Below, piece by piece: positions 21,410 through 30,288 of a stretch of 33,824 nucleotides of DNA. Made by a program: the position numbers and the translations under genes. The notes beneath the pieces are model-generated. The model had not been told where the DNA came from, made no database searches, and worked only from the letters and a program-made list of their open reading frames with translations. Position 1 is the first letter of the stretch; each line of letters opens with the position of its first letter. This DNA comes from Candidatus Poribacteria bacterium (lineage in GTDB: Bacteria > Poribacteria > WGA-4E > WGA-3G), in assembly GCA_021295715.1 (NCBI GenBank), contig JAGWBV010000027.1, forward strand, positions 1-33,824. The letters are read 5' to 3'.

Positions 21410-24400
21410 GTGCAGATACATTTTTTGTCGAAATTGGTAAACCAGTTAACCTTAAAAAAGCAAAACCTGTTGTTAAAAACTGGGATCATTTTTATAATTG
21501 CCCTCTGTTCAACGTCGGAAGTTGTCGTCAGTCGTATTGCCGAAGAAGAGACTGAACCCAAAAAGCAAACCCAAACAACTCCCGCAACATCTGACACTCG
21601 CGCTACCGCTCCTGATTCCGACACACGCGAAACACCACCCGAAAATCAACGCTATACTGGATTTGGACTATTCAACCGCGACCGCTTCGACCCTGATAGC
21701 GAATCAAAGCACTTCATTTGGCAAAGTGGCGATCAGCAATCAGCAGTCAGCAGTCAGCAAGGCTGGTGGGAGACACACACGACGCAAGAGGATACCACAG
21801 AATCTACCGAAGACCAAGAACCGATAACCGATAGCGATCGCCTCATACAACCCTACCTCGACAGTCTCCGACGCTGGCGGTATCCTCCTCGTTTAACCGA
21901 TCTCAATAAACTCTATGACTGGAAACCAAGACCGAAGCGCGATGAAAAAGGCATTGCTCTCCCGATGGATTCCAATCTTAGGATAACAGGCTTACAATCT
22001 GTAACCGTAGAGGCGAACAAAACCCACTATTTCGGTGAAGGCGATCTGAACCGATATGGCGGTTATGGTTATGGCGGCGGATACGGTGGATACTCATCAG
22101 GACTTGACTTAGGACTCACTTCGTCTTATGGTTACGAAGATTTCGGCTACAGCAGCGGCGGCTTTGGCGGTGGATACGGTTCAGGATATGGAAGTAGTTA
22201 CAGCAGTTATGGCTCAAGTTACGGTTCCAGCTACGGCGGATATAGCGGCGGATACGGCAGTGGCGGTGCCCCACGCGCAAGCGGGTTCAACTTACGTCAA
22301 ATACAGCAATTTGGGCTACACGGTCGCGTGGGACAACGGACGCATATCGCTGTGGACTACAGTGCTGGTGGTAGTGGTTTCGGGGGCGGTGGATATGGCG
22401 GCGGCTATGGCGGCGGATACGGTGGGGGATACGGCGGTGGATATGGTATCGGTGGCACAAAAGAACAGAAGATTAAAGTCTGGTACGAAGGCACACCGGA
22501 AAGTATTATAAAAACCATCTCCTTCGGCGACATCACACTCAGTTTGCCGAACACCCGCTTTCTGAACATCAACCGGAATTTGTTCGGACTTGAAGGCGTT
22601 TTTGAATGGAAAAACACGCGTCTTACGGCATTCGGTTCTCGCAGTAAGGGGATACGCGAGGTGCGGACTTTTCGTGGACAGTCGCGGCGCGCTGGCGGCG
22701 GATACGGTTATGGACCGCGCGGGATTCAGATACCGGACACGAACTACGTTAAAAATCGGTTCTACCACATCCAAAAAGGTGAAGATGGCGAACTACACGA
22801 CGCATATCTCCCCATCAAATCAGGGAGCGAGCAAATTTTCATTGACGATGGCGTCGTAGGAAACAACCAAGGCGGTCAACGAACGAGTCGAGGCTACTTC
22901 AATCCCCAATTCTCCGGTCAGGACTATAATATTGACTACGAAACCGGTGAAATTGAATTCCTATCTCCGATTTCTGCAAATTATACCATCGTCGTCTCGT
23001 ATGAATATTTAGGCGGAGACGGCGGCCTCGTCGGTAAATCTGAAGTCTTTGTTGATGAAAATGGAGATGGAACCCTTGACGAAGAGGGTGAAGAAATCGG
23101 CTACGTCGTGCTAAAAGAGAAGGGGTTTCGCGGCACAGAGGCAACACACGTCTATAGCCTTGGCAACCGCAACATCAATCCACGAGATTTCACACTCCTA
23201 ATCCTCCGACAAGGACAAAGCGAAACCTTCCAGACAAGCGCAGGCACTGTTCCCTATATCGCAACTTTTGGGTTGGATCAAAACAGTGACGGTATTGTAG
23301 ATGCCCAGTTTATAGACTATGACAGAGGCTTACTCCGTTTCCCAACGACAAATCCGTTTCAAATCGTAGACCCAGCCCATCCATATTACGAGTATCGCGA
23401 TTCACTCAACAACACCGCCATCTATCTCGAAAGTGTCCGAACAGATGCTCAAGTCTACACCATCATCGCGGATTACGCGTATCAATCAGAAACGTATAAC
23501 GTAGGCTTGTTTGTGATTCCAAACAGCGAGACGGTCCGATTGAACGGACAGCTTCTGACTCGTGATACTGACTATATGATGCTTTATGAGGTCGGCACGA
23601 TCCGATTCTTCAGGCAATTGGACGAGTTCGATGAGATCGTTGTGGAATTTGAAAAAACACCTTTTGGCGGTTCATCACAGCAAACCGTAGCCGGTGTCTG
23701 GTTAGAGTATACACATAAACAGAAACCCAAGTCTGACAGAGAACAGAGCCTTGAGGACAGATTCAATCGGTTAGGGGGTCTCCAAAGAATGGATTCAGAT
23801 ATGCTTGGTGAAGGAACGGATGCCTTCGGTTCGGGTTTGTCAGGTGGACTTCAACGCAGGGGTGGGGGTTTCGGTAGCAGTTCTCGCCTCGGCAGAAGCG
23901 GTTTCGGGGGTGGATTCGGAGGCGGTTATGGCGGCGGCTATGGCGGCGGTTACAGCAGCTTAGGAGGTCGATCACGAAGTTCCTACGGTAATTATGGCGG
24001 CGCGATGAACTATTTCAACCCCGTTTTTCAAAAAGGATTTTCGCTCTCAACGGGTTATATTCTGAACACCGGACAAAGACCCGCGGAAATACCAGATGTG
24101 AATAGCGTTCCAAACCGCTTGCAAGCGTTCAATGTGAATACGAGTTTTGGACGGGAGTTTAACGTTGCGGGTGTTTTAAATCTGTTGCCCTTTATTAACG
24201 TGAGAAACCTGCCACTCTCAGTTGACTTCAGCGGAGAAGCGGCTTACTCACACAACAACCCGAATAGTATCGGCGTCGCGCTCATTGATAGCATGGAAGG
24301 GGCAAAGGAATCAACAACCGTCCCGACGTTAAAATACAATTGGAAACCGAGCAGCGTCCCATACGTATCGGAGAATGCGTCAATACCCGCTGGAGATCCC

Positions 24401-27400
24401 GATTACCGTGTTATACCGACCGACGAGAATAGAGCTATCTTCAACGTTGTGCTGAAAGACAAAAACGAAACGGAAGCCATAGGCAACTATATGCGGAACC
24501 GCGATGTGCCAGCCTCGTCAATCCAACCGCTCTCTCTCTCGACCGAAGAACGCCTCATTATGGAACTCGGCTACAATTTCACAGACGTTATCGCCGAGTG
24601 GGGCGGTTTTTCAAACGGTCTCTCCGCATCCGGCGTAGATTATTCGGAACGTAGCTTCGTTGAAATCTGGATGCGCGTCCAAGGCGACGACAATGTAACA
24701 CTACACCTGAACCTCGGAGTGGTGAACGAAGATACAGATGCCGATGAACGATTGGATAGCGAAGATATCCCAGAAACGCTAACAGATACGAATGGAGACG
24801 GAAGCATTGATGCATTGGATTTAGACCTCGAGAATCTTTCAGAAATTGATCGCTATCGTGGGAACGGTGCGCTTGATACAGGGGAAGATATCGGATGGGG
24901 ACTCAGCGGTCCGCTTGAAAGAACATCTATCGGTGTAGGCAACCAGATTCTGGACAGCGAAGATCTCAATGGAGACGGTGTCCTTGACAGTATAGATGCG
25001 TATTTTGAGGTGGCGATACCACTGAATGAGATTCCGAAAGAATGGGTCAAAAGCAAAAATGCGAACGGTTGGATGTTCCTCAGTATTCCACTCTCTAAAT
25101 TTAAGCCAGCAGGTTCCCGTCTGCCGAGTCTCGTTTTTGTGCAACACTTCCGATTCTGGTTAAGCAAAAACGCTCCGGGTAACGTAGAAGGTTTATTACA
25201 ATGGGCGGATATCGAAATCGTTGGCAACAAATGGAAGCAGGGGATTATCACTCGGTCAAGTTCGCAGCCTGCTATCGACCCCACCACGGGCGAATCCATA
25301 ACGAACAATCCAGCATTCGGCGCCACCGGAGAAACCTTGTCAACGAGTACAATTGTGGAAGACACATTGGAAAAATTTATCGTTGGCACGAGGGATAACT
25401 TCAGTTATGACGCGTATCAAAGTGCATATCTGGATATCGAAGATAATGAACTTTTCAAAAAATTACATCCATTCACAGCCACTTCACTCGGTTTTCAAAC
25501 ACAACAACAACGTGAACAGACACTCAGCCTTGATTATTATCTCTTTCCCGGCTCTTACGGTGTCACCTCAAAGCAATTGAAAGGCTTAACACAAAGCGAA
25601 GGGCAAGATTTCAGCAAACACGATACACTCCGCTTTTGGCTTTATGGTGACAAAAGCGATACAACCTTCGTTTTACAACTCGCGCCAACCGTCCGAACCG
25701 GCTATCGCAGTTCCTTCTATAGTTCAGACCCGTTTGTCAATCAGACAGAACAGGAATCAGACATTAACGTTTTCGAGAATCTAACAGACTACTATGAATA
25801 TACAGTCCCGATTGACTTTGAGGGTTGGAAGTTAATTGAAATTGATTTACGGGACCGCCACAGAAATGACTATCCCGATGTTGATAGCGATCCACAGGAT
25901 AGCAGTCAGCAAGAAACTGTCCCTTCACCAGAAACCCTCCTAACTGACAGCCAACAGCCGGCAGCCGATAGCCAACAGCCCGATGGACAGCCTGATGGTT
26001 TCACAATTCGAGGGAAGAACAGCACGCGGCTTTCTATCAAAAATATCGGTGGTATCCTCTTGGGTATACGTAACGACACTGGACGTGAAATCAGCGGAGA
26101 AATCTGGATAAATGAGATTCACCTCGGCGATCCGCTCGTGCGTGCCGGATGGGCGCGTCGGGGCAATATGGCGATGTCCCTCGGTAGAATCGTTAAATTA
26201 CGCGGCGGTTACGCAAGCCAAGACAAAGATTTTGAAAGTAGCGCGGGGGAAGTCGGTAGACAACGACTCTCTTCACGCGGATATAGCACAACAAACAACG
26301 ACTTCAATATAGATGCAGATGTCACGCTATTCCCATGGCTGCCCATCCGATACGGAATCCGACACCAAGACACGGAAACCGAGAGCCAGCGCGGCAGCTA
26401 CAGCAGCTTCCAGAGCGGGAAAAGTGAAATCCGTACCCGAGATATTTCTGTGCAGTTCATTCAAAACCCGTATCCGAATCTCGGCTTTGCTTACAACTAC
26501 CAAGACTTTTGGAACGAACGTCAAGGCACACAAATTAGCCACCTTTATACGGGTAGTTTTCGGTATGAACTCGGTTCAAAACTTGGGGTCAACGCGCAGT
26601 ATCGGCACGAAGACATACTCGCCAAACCCGAAACCGCAACGGAAACATCTTCGACCTCAACATCCTACTATAGTTACGGCTACGGTAGAAATCGAGATGA
26701 AAAAACGGATAGCGGCACCATAACATTTAATATCAGTCCGACGAGTATCTTCAGCCTGAACCCGAGCTACGATGTTCGCCGGACGCTTGAAAGGCGGGAA
26801 GATCCAAACACCAGCACCACACTTACGGGTAATATAACGACTTCGGGGTTGGAAACTCCTCCGACAACCGCCGAATCCGAAGAAGAAACACCAGCCGAAG
26901 ATGTTAAATGGTCAATTGCTCAGCGAGAACACCGGTTGTCGCTGACACCACGCTTAAACCGGGATCTGATCGGTATGCGTCCCACTGTAACAAGCCGTAT
27001 GAGTTTTCGTGAGAACTGGTTCCGTGAACAGAAAAACGCTTCACTCAATGGCAACATCAGTTTCGGCGTGAACCTCCGCGTTCAAAAATGGTTCGGATGG
27101 TTCCTCAAAGAAGGGAAGGGAGGAACGGAAGAAGGCGAGGATGGAGTGCCCAACCTTCCAAACTCCCAACCTTCCACGCCAGAAGCGGATGGAGGAACGG
27201 AAGAAGGGGAGGACGGGGTGCCCAACCTTCCAAACTCCCAACCTTCCACGCCAGAAGGGACTGATGACTACAGTGAACAACTCAGGGAAAATGGTATCGA
27301 CGAAACGCAGATCCAAGAATTAGAAGAGAATTCTTCGACTTGGATTGAACGGGATAAAGGAGCAGTCAGGCATCAGCAGTCAGCAGTCAGTAAGAATAGC

Positions 27401-28267
27401 AGTCAGCCAACGGTTTCGGACAGCCAACACAAGGACGGTATCCTGCAGCGAATTTTGAAAAGTTTCACTGTTAACACCAATGCAAACTTCACCGCTACTG
27501 AATCGTATCGGCAACTTGCCTCTGGACTCTCAATGTTAGAAATCTATTCGCTCGCGGACGATGCAAAGGAACGGACGAACTCCCGGCGCAGCAATCGTTA
27601 CACCGTCCGGAGCTCGGTAGACCCATGGAATTGGGCATCCTTGGGAACAAACGTCAGCACTTCCGACAGCTTCCGAAAAAGCTCAGGTACAACCTACGTA
27701 CAGAACACCAATGCCTATGAAGCCGACGTAAAACTGAAAGCGCGGGAGACCTCCAGTTTCCAACTCCGCTATAGTTATACAACGCGAAATAACGGGACGC
27801 TGGACAATATACTCGGTGACAGTAAAGCCCATATCCCTTCACTGAGTTGGATACAGACATGGGGCAAAGAGACCCGGACAGCATTGGGTGTCCGAACTAC
27901 GATTCGGGACCAACTCCGGAGCGGTATTAGAAGCAACGCGCTCATCGTTACGCCAAACCTGAGTATCGAATACAGATACCATACAGAAAATGGGATATGG
28001 ATCCCGTTTTTCGGTAGAATCCCTCTGAAACACGATCTCGATCTCACCAATACCCTCTCTTGGGCTATCCGAAGAGAGCAATACGGGGCGAACCTTGAAG
28101 AGCGTTCAGAAAGGTATGAGACGACCTTGCGCGTCGGCTACAAAGTTAGTACCCATATTACAGCGAATTTCCATCTCGGCCTTAGCTACAACCACGATAG
28201 GGTTGAAGAAGGTAGAGACTTCCTCTCCATTGCGACCGCCCTCACCGTCCGCGGCGAAATCCAATAG
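21410..28267 (+). CDS. SprA-like giant outer-membrane/cell-surface protein with Gly/Tyr-rich insertions
   Basis: A 2285-aa protein starting at GTG 21410 (CAGGG upstream). An N-terminal signal-like segment (KKQNLLLKTGIIFIIALCS) is followed by a low-complexity acidic stretch and a long beta-rich body. Features recalled from SprA, the type IX secretion translocon, appear in order: DYNIDYETGEIEFLSP (about 505) and a similar DYMMLYEVGTIRFF (about 723); LIDSMEGAKES (about 960, SprA: DDFEGA); LHLNLGVVNEDTDADERLD (about 1098, SprA: NLGNISEDI); INEIHLGDP (about 1566, SprA: NELRL); and a C-terminal run of alternating strands. Calcium-binding-type DxNxDG loops occur near 1130 and 1187. Gly/Tyr-rich blocks and in-frame repeats interrupt it. 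No PorV, plug or other T9SS gene is nearby, so the role is inferred; another large beta-barrel protein is the alternative. Confidence 0.78.
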   Translation: MQIHFLSKLVNQLTLKKQNLLLKTGIIFIIALCSTSEVVVSRIAEEETEPKKQTQTTPATSDTRATAPDSDTRETPPENQRYTGFGLFNRDRFDPDSESKHFIWQSGDQQSAVSSQQGWWETHTTQEDTTESTEDQEPITDSDRLIQPYLDSLRRWRYPPRLTDLNKLYDWKPRPKRDEKGIALPMDSNLRITGLQSVTVEANKTHYFGEGDLNRYGGYGYGGGYGGYSSGLDLGLTSSYGYEDFGYSSGGFGGGYGSGYGSSYSSYGSSYGSSYGGYSGGYGSGGAPRASGFNLRQIQQFGLHGRVGQRTHIAVDYSAGGSGFGGGGYGGGYGGGYGGGYGGGYGIGGTKEQKIKVWYEGTPESIIKTISFGDITLSLPNTRFLNINRNLFGLEGVFEWKNTRLTAFGSRSKGIREVRTFRGQSRRAGGGYGYGPRGIQIPDTNYVKNRFYHIQKGEDGELHDAYLPIKSGSEQIFIDDGVVGNNQGGQRTSRGYFNPQFSGQDYNIDYETGEIEFLSPISANYTIVVSYEYLGGDGGLVGKSEVFVDENGDGTLDEEGEEIGYVVLKEKGFRGTEATHVYSLGNRNINPRDFTLLILRQGQSETFQTSAGTVPYIATFGLDQNSDGIVDAQFIDYDRGLLRFPTTNPFQIVDPAHPYYEYRDSLNNTAIYLESVRTDAQVYTIIADYAYQSETYNVGLFVIPNSETVRLNGQLLTRDTDYMMLYEVGTIRFFRQLDEFDEIVVEFEKTPFGGSSQQTVAGVWLEYTHKQKPKSDREQSLEDRFNRLGGLQRMDSDMLGEGTDAFGSGLSGGLQRRGGGFGSSSRLGRSGFGGGFGGGYGGGYGGGYSSLGGRSRSSYGNYGGAMNYFNPVFQKGFSLSTGYILNTGQRPAEIPDVNSVPNRLQAFNVNTSFGREFNVAGVLNLLPFINVRNLPLSVDFSGEAAYSHNNPNSIGVALIDSMEGAKESTTVPTLKYNWKPSSVPYVSENASIPAGDPDYRVIPTDENRAIFNVVLKDKNETEAIGNYMRNRDVPASSIQPLSLSTEERLIMELGYNFTDVIAEWGGFSNGLSASGVDYSERSFVEIWMRVQGDDNVTLHLNLGVVNEDTDADERLDSEDIPETLTDTNGDGSIDALDLDLENLSEIDRYRGNGALDTGEDIGWGLSGPLERTSIGVGNQILDSEDLNGDGVLDSIDAYFEVAIPLNEIPKEWVKSKNANGWMFLSIPLSKFKPAGSRLPSLVFVQHFRFWLSKNAPGNVEGLLQWADIEIVGNKWKQGIITRSSSQPAIDPTTGESITNNPAFGATGETLSTSTIVEDTLEKFIVGTRDNFSYDAYQSAYLDIEDNELFKKLHPFTATSLGFQTQQQREQTLSLDYYLFPGSYGVTSKQLKGLTQSEGQDFSKHDTLRFWLYGDKSDTTFVLQLAPTVRTGYRSSFYSSDPFVNQTEQESDINVFENLTDYYEYTVPIDFEGWKLIEIDLRDRHRNDYPDVDSDPQDSSQQETVPSPETLLTDSQQPAADSQQPDGQPDGFTIRGKNSTRLSIKNIGGILLGIRNDTGREISGEIWINEIHLGDPLVRAGWARRGNMAMSLGRIVKLRGGYASQDKDFESSAGEVGRQRLSSRGYSTTNNDFNIDADVTLFPWLPIRYGIRHQDTETESQRGSYSSFQSGKSEIRTRDISVQFIQNPYPNLGFAYNYQDFWNERQGTQISHLYTGSFRYELGSKLGVNAQYRHEDILAKPETATETSSTSTSYYSYGYGRNRDEKTDSGTITFNISPTSIFSLNPSYDVRRTLERREDPNTSTTLTGNITTSGLETPPTTAESEEETPAEDVKWSIAQREHRLSLTPRLNRDLIGMRPTVTSRMSFRENWFREQKNASLNGNISFGVNLRVQKWFGWFLKEGKGGTEEGEDGVPNLPNSQPSTPEADGGTEEGEDGVPNLPNSQPSTPEGTDDYSEQLRENGIDETQIQELEENSSTWIERDKGAVRHQQSAVSKNSSQPTVSDSQHKDGILQRILKSFTVNTNANFTATESYRQLASGLSMLEIYSLADDAKERTNSRRSNRYTVRSSVDPWNWASLGTNVSTSDSFRKSSGTTYVQNTNAYEADVKLKARETSSFQLRYSYTTRNNGTLDNILGDSKAHIPSLSWIQTWGKETRTALGVRTTIRDQLRSGIRSNALIVTPNLSIEYRYHTENGIWIPFFGRIPLKHDLDLTNTLSWAIRREQYGANLEERSERYETTLRVGYKVSTHITANFHLGLSYNHDRVEEGRDFLSIATALTVRGEIQ
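21730..21757 (+). repeat. In-frame heptamer repeat, SprA-like gene site 1
   Basis: CGATCAG, CAATCAG, CAGTCAG, CAGTCAG: four 7-bp units read as part of DQQSAVSSQQ near residue 110. It is the same family as the intergenic runs, on the opposite strand sense. Confidence 0.65.
22057..22455 (+). repeat. Gly/Tyr-rich coding repeats, block 1
   Basis: Residues about 216-349 of the SprA-like protein are dominated by GGYG, GSSYGSSY and (GGGY)n units. Between 22390 and 22452 five 12-bp units encode GYGG with varied synonymous codons (TAT/TAC, GGA/GGC/GGT), so the amino-acid pattern is conserved more than the DNA. Confidence 0.75.
23901..23960 (+). repeat. Gly/Tyr/Phe-rich coding repeats, block 2
   Basis: A second block encodes FGGGFGGGYGGGYGGGYSSL at about residues 831-850 of the SprA-like protein, 1.5 kb after block 1 and with the same unit design. 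Confidence 0.72.
25944..25978 (+). repeat. In-frame heptamer repeat, SprA-like gene site 2
   Basis: CTGACAG, CCAACAG, CCGGCAG, CCGATAG, CCAACAG: five units read as TDSQQPAADSQQP, in a hydrophilic linker before the INEIHLGDP segment. Confidence 0.65.
27119..27262 (+). repeat. 72-bp tandem duplication in the SprA-like gene
   Basis: Two 72-bp units (27119-27190 and 27191-27262) each encode GGTEEGEDGVPNLPNSQPST plus four more residues. They differ at only a few bases, so the duplication is recent. Each unit contains CCAACCTTCCAAACTCCCAA, itself an imperfect direct repeat of CCAACCTTCCA. Confidence 0.8.
27362..27405 (+). repeat. In-frame heptamer repeat, SprA-like gene site 3
   Basis: GCAGTCA, GGCATCA, GCAGTCA, GCAGTCA (27362-27389), a short break, then GCAGTCA (27399-27405). 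It is read as SVRHQQSAVSKNSSQ-type polar sequence about 100 bp after the 72-bp duplication. Confidence 0.6.
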
Positions 28268-28317
28268 AAAACTTGACAACGAATTCGCCCGCCCATCCAA
28301 ACAAACTTAGAAAAAAA

Positions 28318-28346
28318 TTGGAAAGAAAAGCGATTTATGATATAGT
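28318..28346 (+). promoter_or_regulatory. Sigma70-type promoter for the GH2 gene
   Basis: TTGGAA (28318-28323), 17-bp spacer, TATAGT (28341-28346). A small palindrome GGATTTTTTGAAAAAAATCC (28359-28378) lies at the start of the predicted transcript. Confidence 0.6.
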
Positions 28347-28447
28347 AGCCATCAGTACGGATTTTTTGAAAAAAATCCTTTCAGTTGTTAGCGGTCAGTA
28401 GACTTTGTTAACAGTAACGGTAGTTTTCAACTCTCACATCTTCTTTG

Positions 28448-28475
28448 CCGATTGCTGATTGCTGACTGCCGATTG
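28448..28475 (+). repeat. Heptamer repeat before the GH2 gene
   Basis: CCGATTG, CTGATTG, CTGACTG, CCGATTG: a clean four-unit run ending 20 bp before the ATG at 28496. A weaker opposite-sense run (GTTAGCGGTCAGTAG, 28386-28400) lies upstream. Confidence 0.65.
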
Positions 28476-28495
28476 CCAGTAAAAAAAGGAAAAAC

Positions 28496-30190
28496 ATGAC
28501 AGGAAACCACAATACAGATATACCCCGCCCAGAGTACCCGCGTCCAGATTTTCAACGCGGAACATCCGAAGGTATCGACTGGATCTGTCTAAATGGGACA
28601 TGGGAATTCGCTTTTGACCCTGACGATACCGGCGAACAAAATCAATGGTTTGATCCGAAGCCAACCGCTGAGTCCCCATGGACATTGCAAATACAGGTCC
28701 CTTACCCCTGGGAAAGCCTTGCGGCATGGGGCGACGAAGAACAAGCAGATAACGCAACCTATTTAAGTAAAAACGCCTATATCACCCCTGAAGAAGTCAC
28801 CTGTGGTGGTTTAGAACGTGGTGGAAATTATCGGGACCAACCGAGGCATACAATCGGGTGGTATCGCAAACCGGTCTCTATCCCTGAGAATTGGGGAAAT
28901 AAACGCGTTATTCTGAAATTCGGTGCCGTTGATTGGGAAACGACCGTCTGGGTGAACGGTAAAATGGTCGGTAAGCATGAAAACGGGTACCTGCCGTTCG
29001 AATTTGACATCACAGACGCACTTACACCCGGGGAACCCGCACGTATCGTCGTTCGGGCTTACGACGCACAGGACCACGGCGAGCAACTCGCGGGCAAGCA
29101 GATAGGTTGGTATGAACGCACCAGTGGTATCTGGCAATCTGTCTACTTAGAACCGAGAAACGAAACATACATCGCGCAGTGCCACATAACACCTGACATT
29201 GACAACGCCTCCGCCACGTTTGCTGTTAAGATAAATGGAAACTTAAAAAATACAGAACGCAAGTTGCGTTGGAATTGCGACGAACTGGGGGGGACAGTTG
29301 AAGTCTCTGGAGAGAATGATACGCAATGGACCATCAATATCCCGCCAGACCAACTCCACCTCTGGGACGTAGACACGCCACACCTCTATCATGTAACGCT
29401 TGAATTGCTGGAGGAAAGTGCTTCTAAAACCGAACAAGATCCAAACACTGCGCAACCTAACCAGAAACCTGCCCGTAATGTAATGGAGGGCAGCCCAGGG
29501 GACCATAATTTAAAAATTGATAGGATTTTTACCTACTTCGGTATGCGCAAGGTTTCCATTGCGAAAGCACCGGGTGGAGATTACCAGTATATCTACCTCA
29601 ACAACCGCCCTATCTATCTGCTGGGTGCGCTCAATCAGTCGTTTAATCCGGAAGGCGTGTATACATTCTTGACAGATGAAGCGATTCGCAGAGATGTCGA
29701 ACGCGCAAAAGAATTCGGATTCAACTTCCTCCGTCTCCACATCAAGGTAGATGAACCGCGTCTCTACTATTGGGCTGACAAGTTGGGTTTGCTTTTTATG
29801 TGCGACATCCCGAATTTCGGCGATTATACGGAGAAAGCGAAGGCACGATTTGTGCAAACGCTTCGCGGAAACATTGCGCGTGACTACAATCACCCTTCGA
29901 TCATTTCATGGTGTAATTTCAACGAAACTTGGGGACTCGGCGGCAGAGAGTATAAAGAGATGCACGAACGGCAAGAATGGGTGCGCGAGATGTATCACCT
30001 CGCCAAATCTCTTGATACCACCCGCCTGTTTGTACGACCATGTAGAGACAGACATCAACTCGTGGCATTTCTACATCAACGATTACGAACAAGCGAAAGA
30101 ACATATCGCCAACGTTGTGGAAGAAACATATCCGGGTTCAACGTTCAATTATGCCGGTGGCAATGTCCAGAGCGATGCGCCGTTGATTAA
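28496..30190 (+). CDS. GH2 5' open frame: sugar-binding, Ig-like and partial TIM-barrel domains
   Basis: A 564-aa open frame of the broken GH2 gene. Residues about 30-215 are the jelly-roll sugar-binding domain (ICLNGTWEFAFDP, IGWYRKPVSIP, DWETTVWVNGKMVGKHENGYLPFEFDIT, GIWQSVYLE). About 215-350 is the Ig-like domain. From about 350 the barrel begins (FGMRKVSI, NNRPIYLLGALNQSFNPEG, FGFNFLRLHIKV) and reaches the acid/base E477 in WCNFNETWG. The last 50 residues (VRPCRDRHQ onward) are out-of-frame and foreign to the family. AAAGGAAAAAC precedes the ATG. No signal peptide is seen. Confidence 0.75.
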   Translation: MTGNHNTDIPRPEYPRPDFQRGTSEGIDWICLNGTWEFAFDPDDTGEQNQWFDPKPTAESPWTLQIQVPYPWESLAAWGDEEQADNATYLSKNAYITPEEVTCGGLERGGNYRDQPRHTIGWYRKPVSIPENWGNKRVILKFGAVDWETTVWVNGKMVGKHENGYLPFEFDITDALTPGEPARIVVRAYDAQDHGEQLAGKQIGWYERTSGIWQSVYLEPRNETYIAQCHITPDIDNASATFAVKINGNLKNTERKLRWNCDELGGTVEVSGENDTQWTINIPPDQLHLWDVDTPHLYHVTLELLEESASKTEQDPNTAQPNQKPARNVMEGSPGDHNLKIDRIFTYFGMRKVSIAKAPGGDYQYIYLNNRPIYLLGALNQSFNPEGVYTFLTDEAIRRDVERAKEFGFNFLRLHIKVDEPRLYYWADKLGLLFMCDIPNFGDYTEKAKARFVQTLRGNIARDYNHPSIISWCNFNETWGLGGREYKEMHERQEWVREMYHLAKSLDTTRLFVRPCRDRHQLVAFLHQRLRTSERTYRQRCGRNISGFNVQLCRWQCPERCAVD

Positions 30191-30288
30191 TAGCGAATAC
30201 GGGGGTATCTCAGCAGGGGCGGGGGACAAGGACATCTCATGGTGTTTCAAATACCTTACCAACGAACTCCGTCTCCATCCGAAAATTT

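Noticed and set aside
22405-22617. Minus-strand frame rich in YPPP repeats, resembling a proline-rich protein
   Set aside because: It is the antisense shadow of the Gly/Tyr codons of the SprA-like gene and has no start signal or context of its own.
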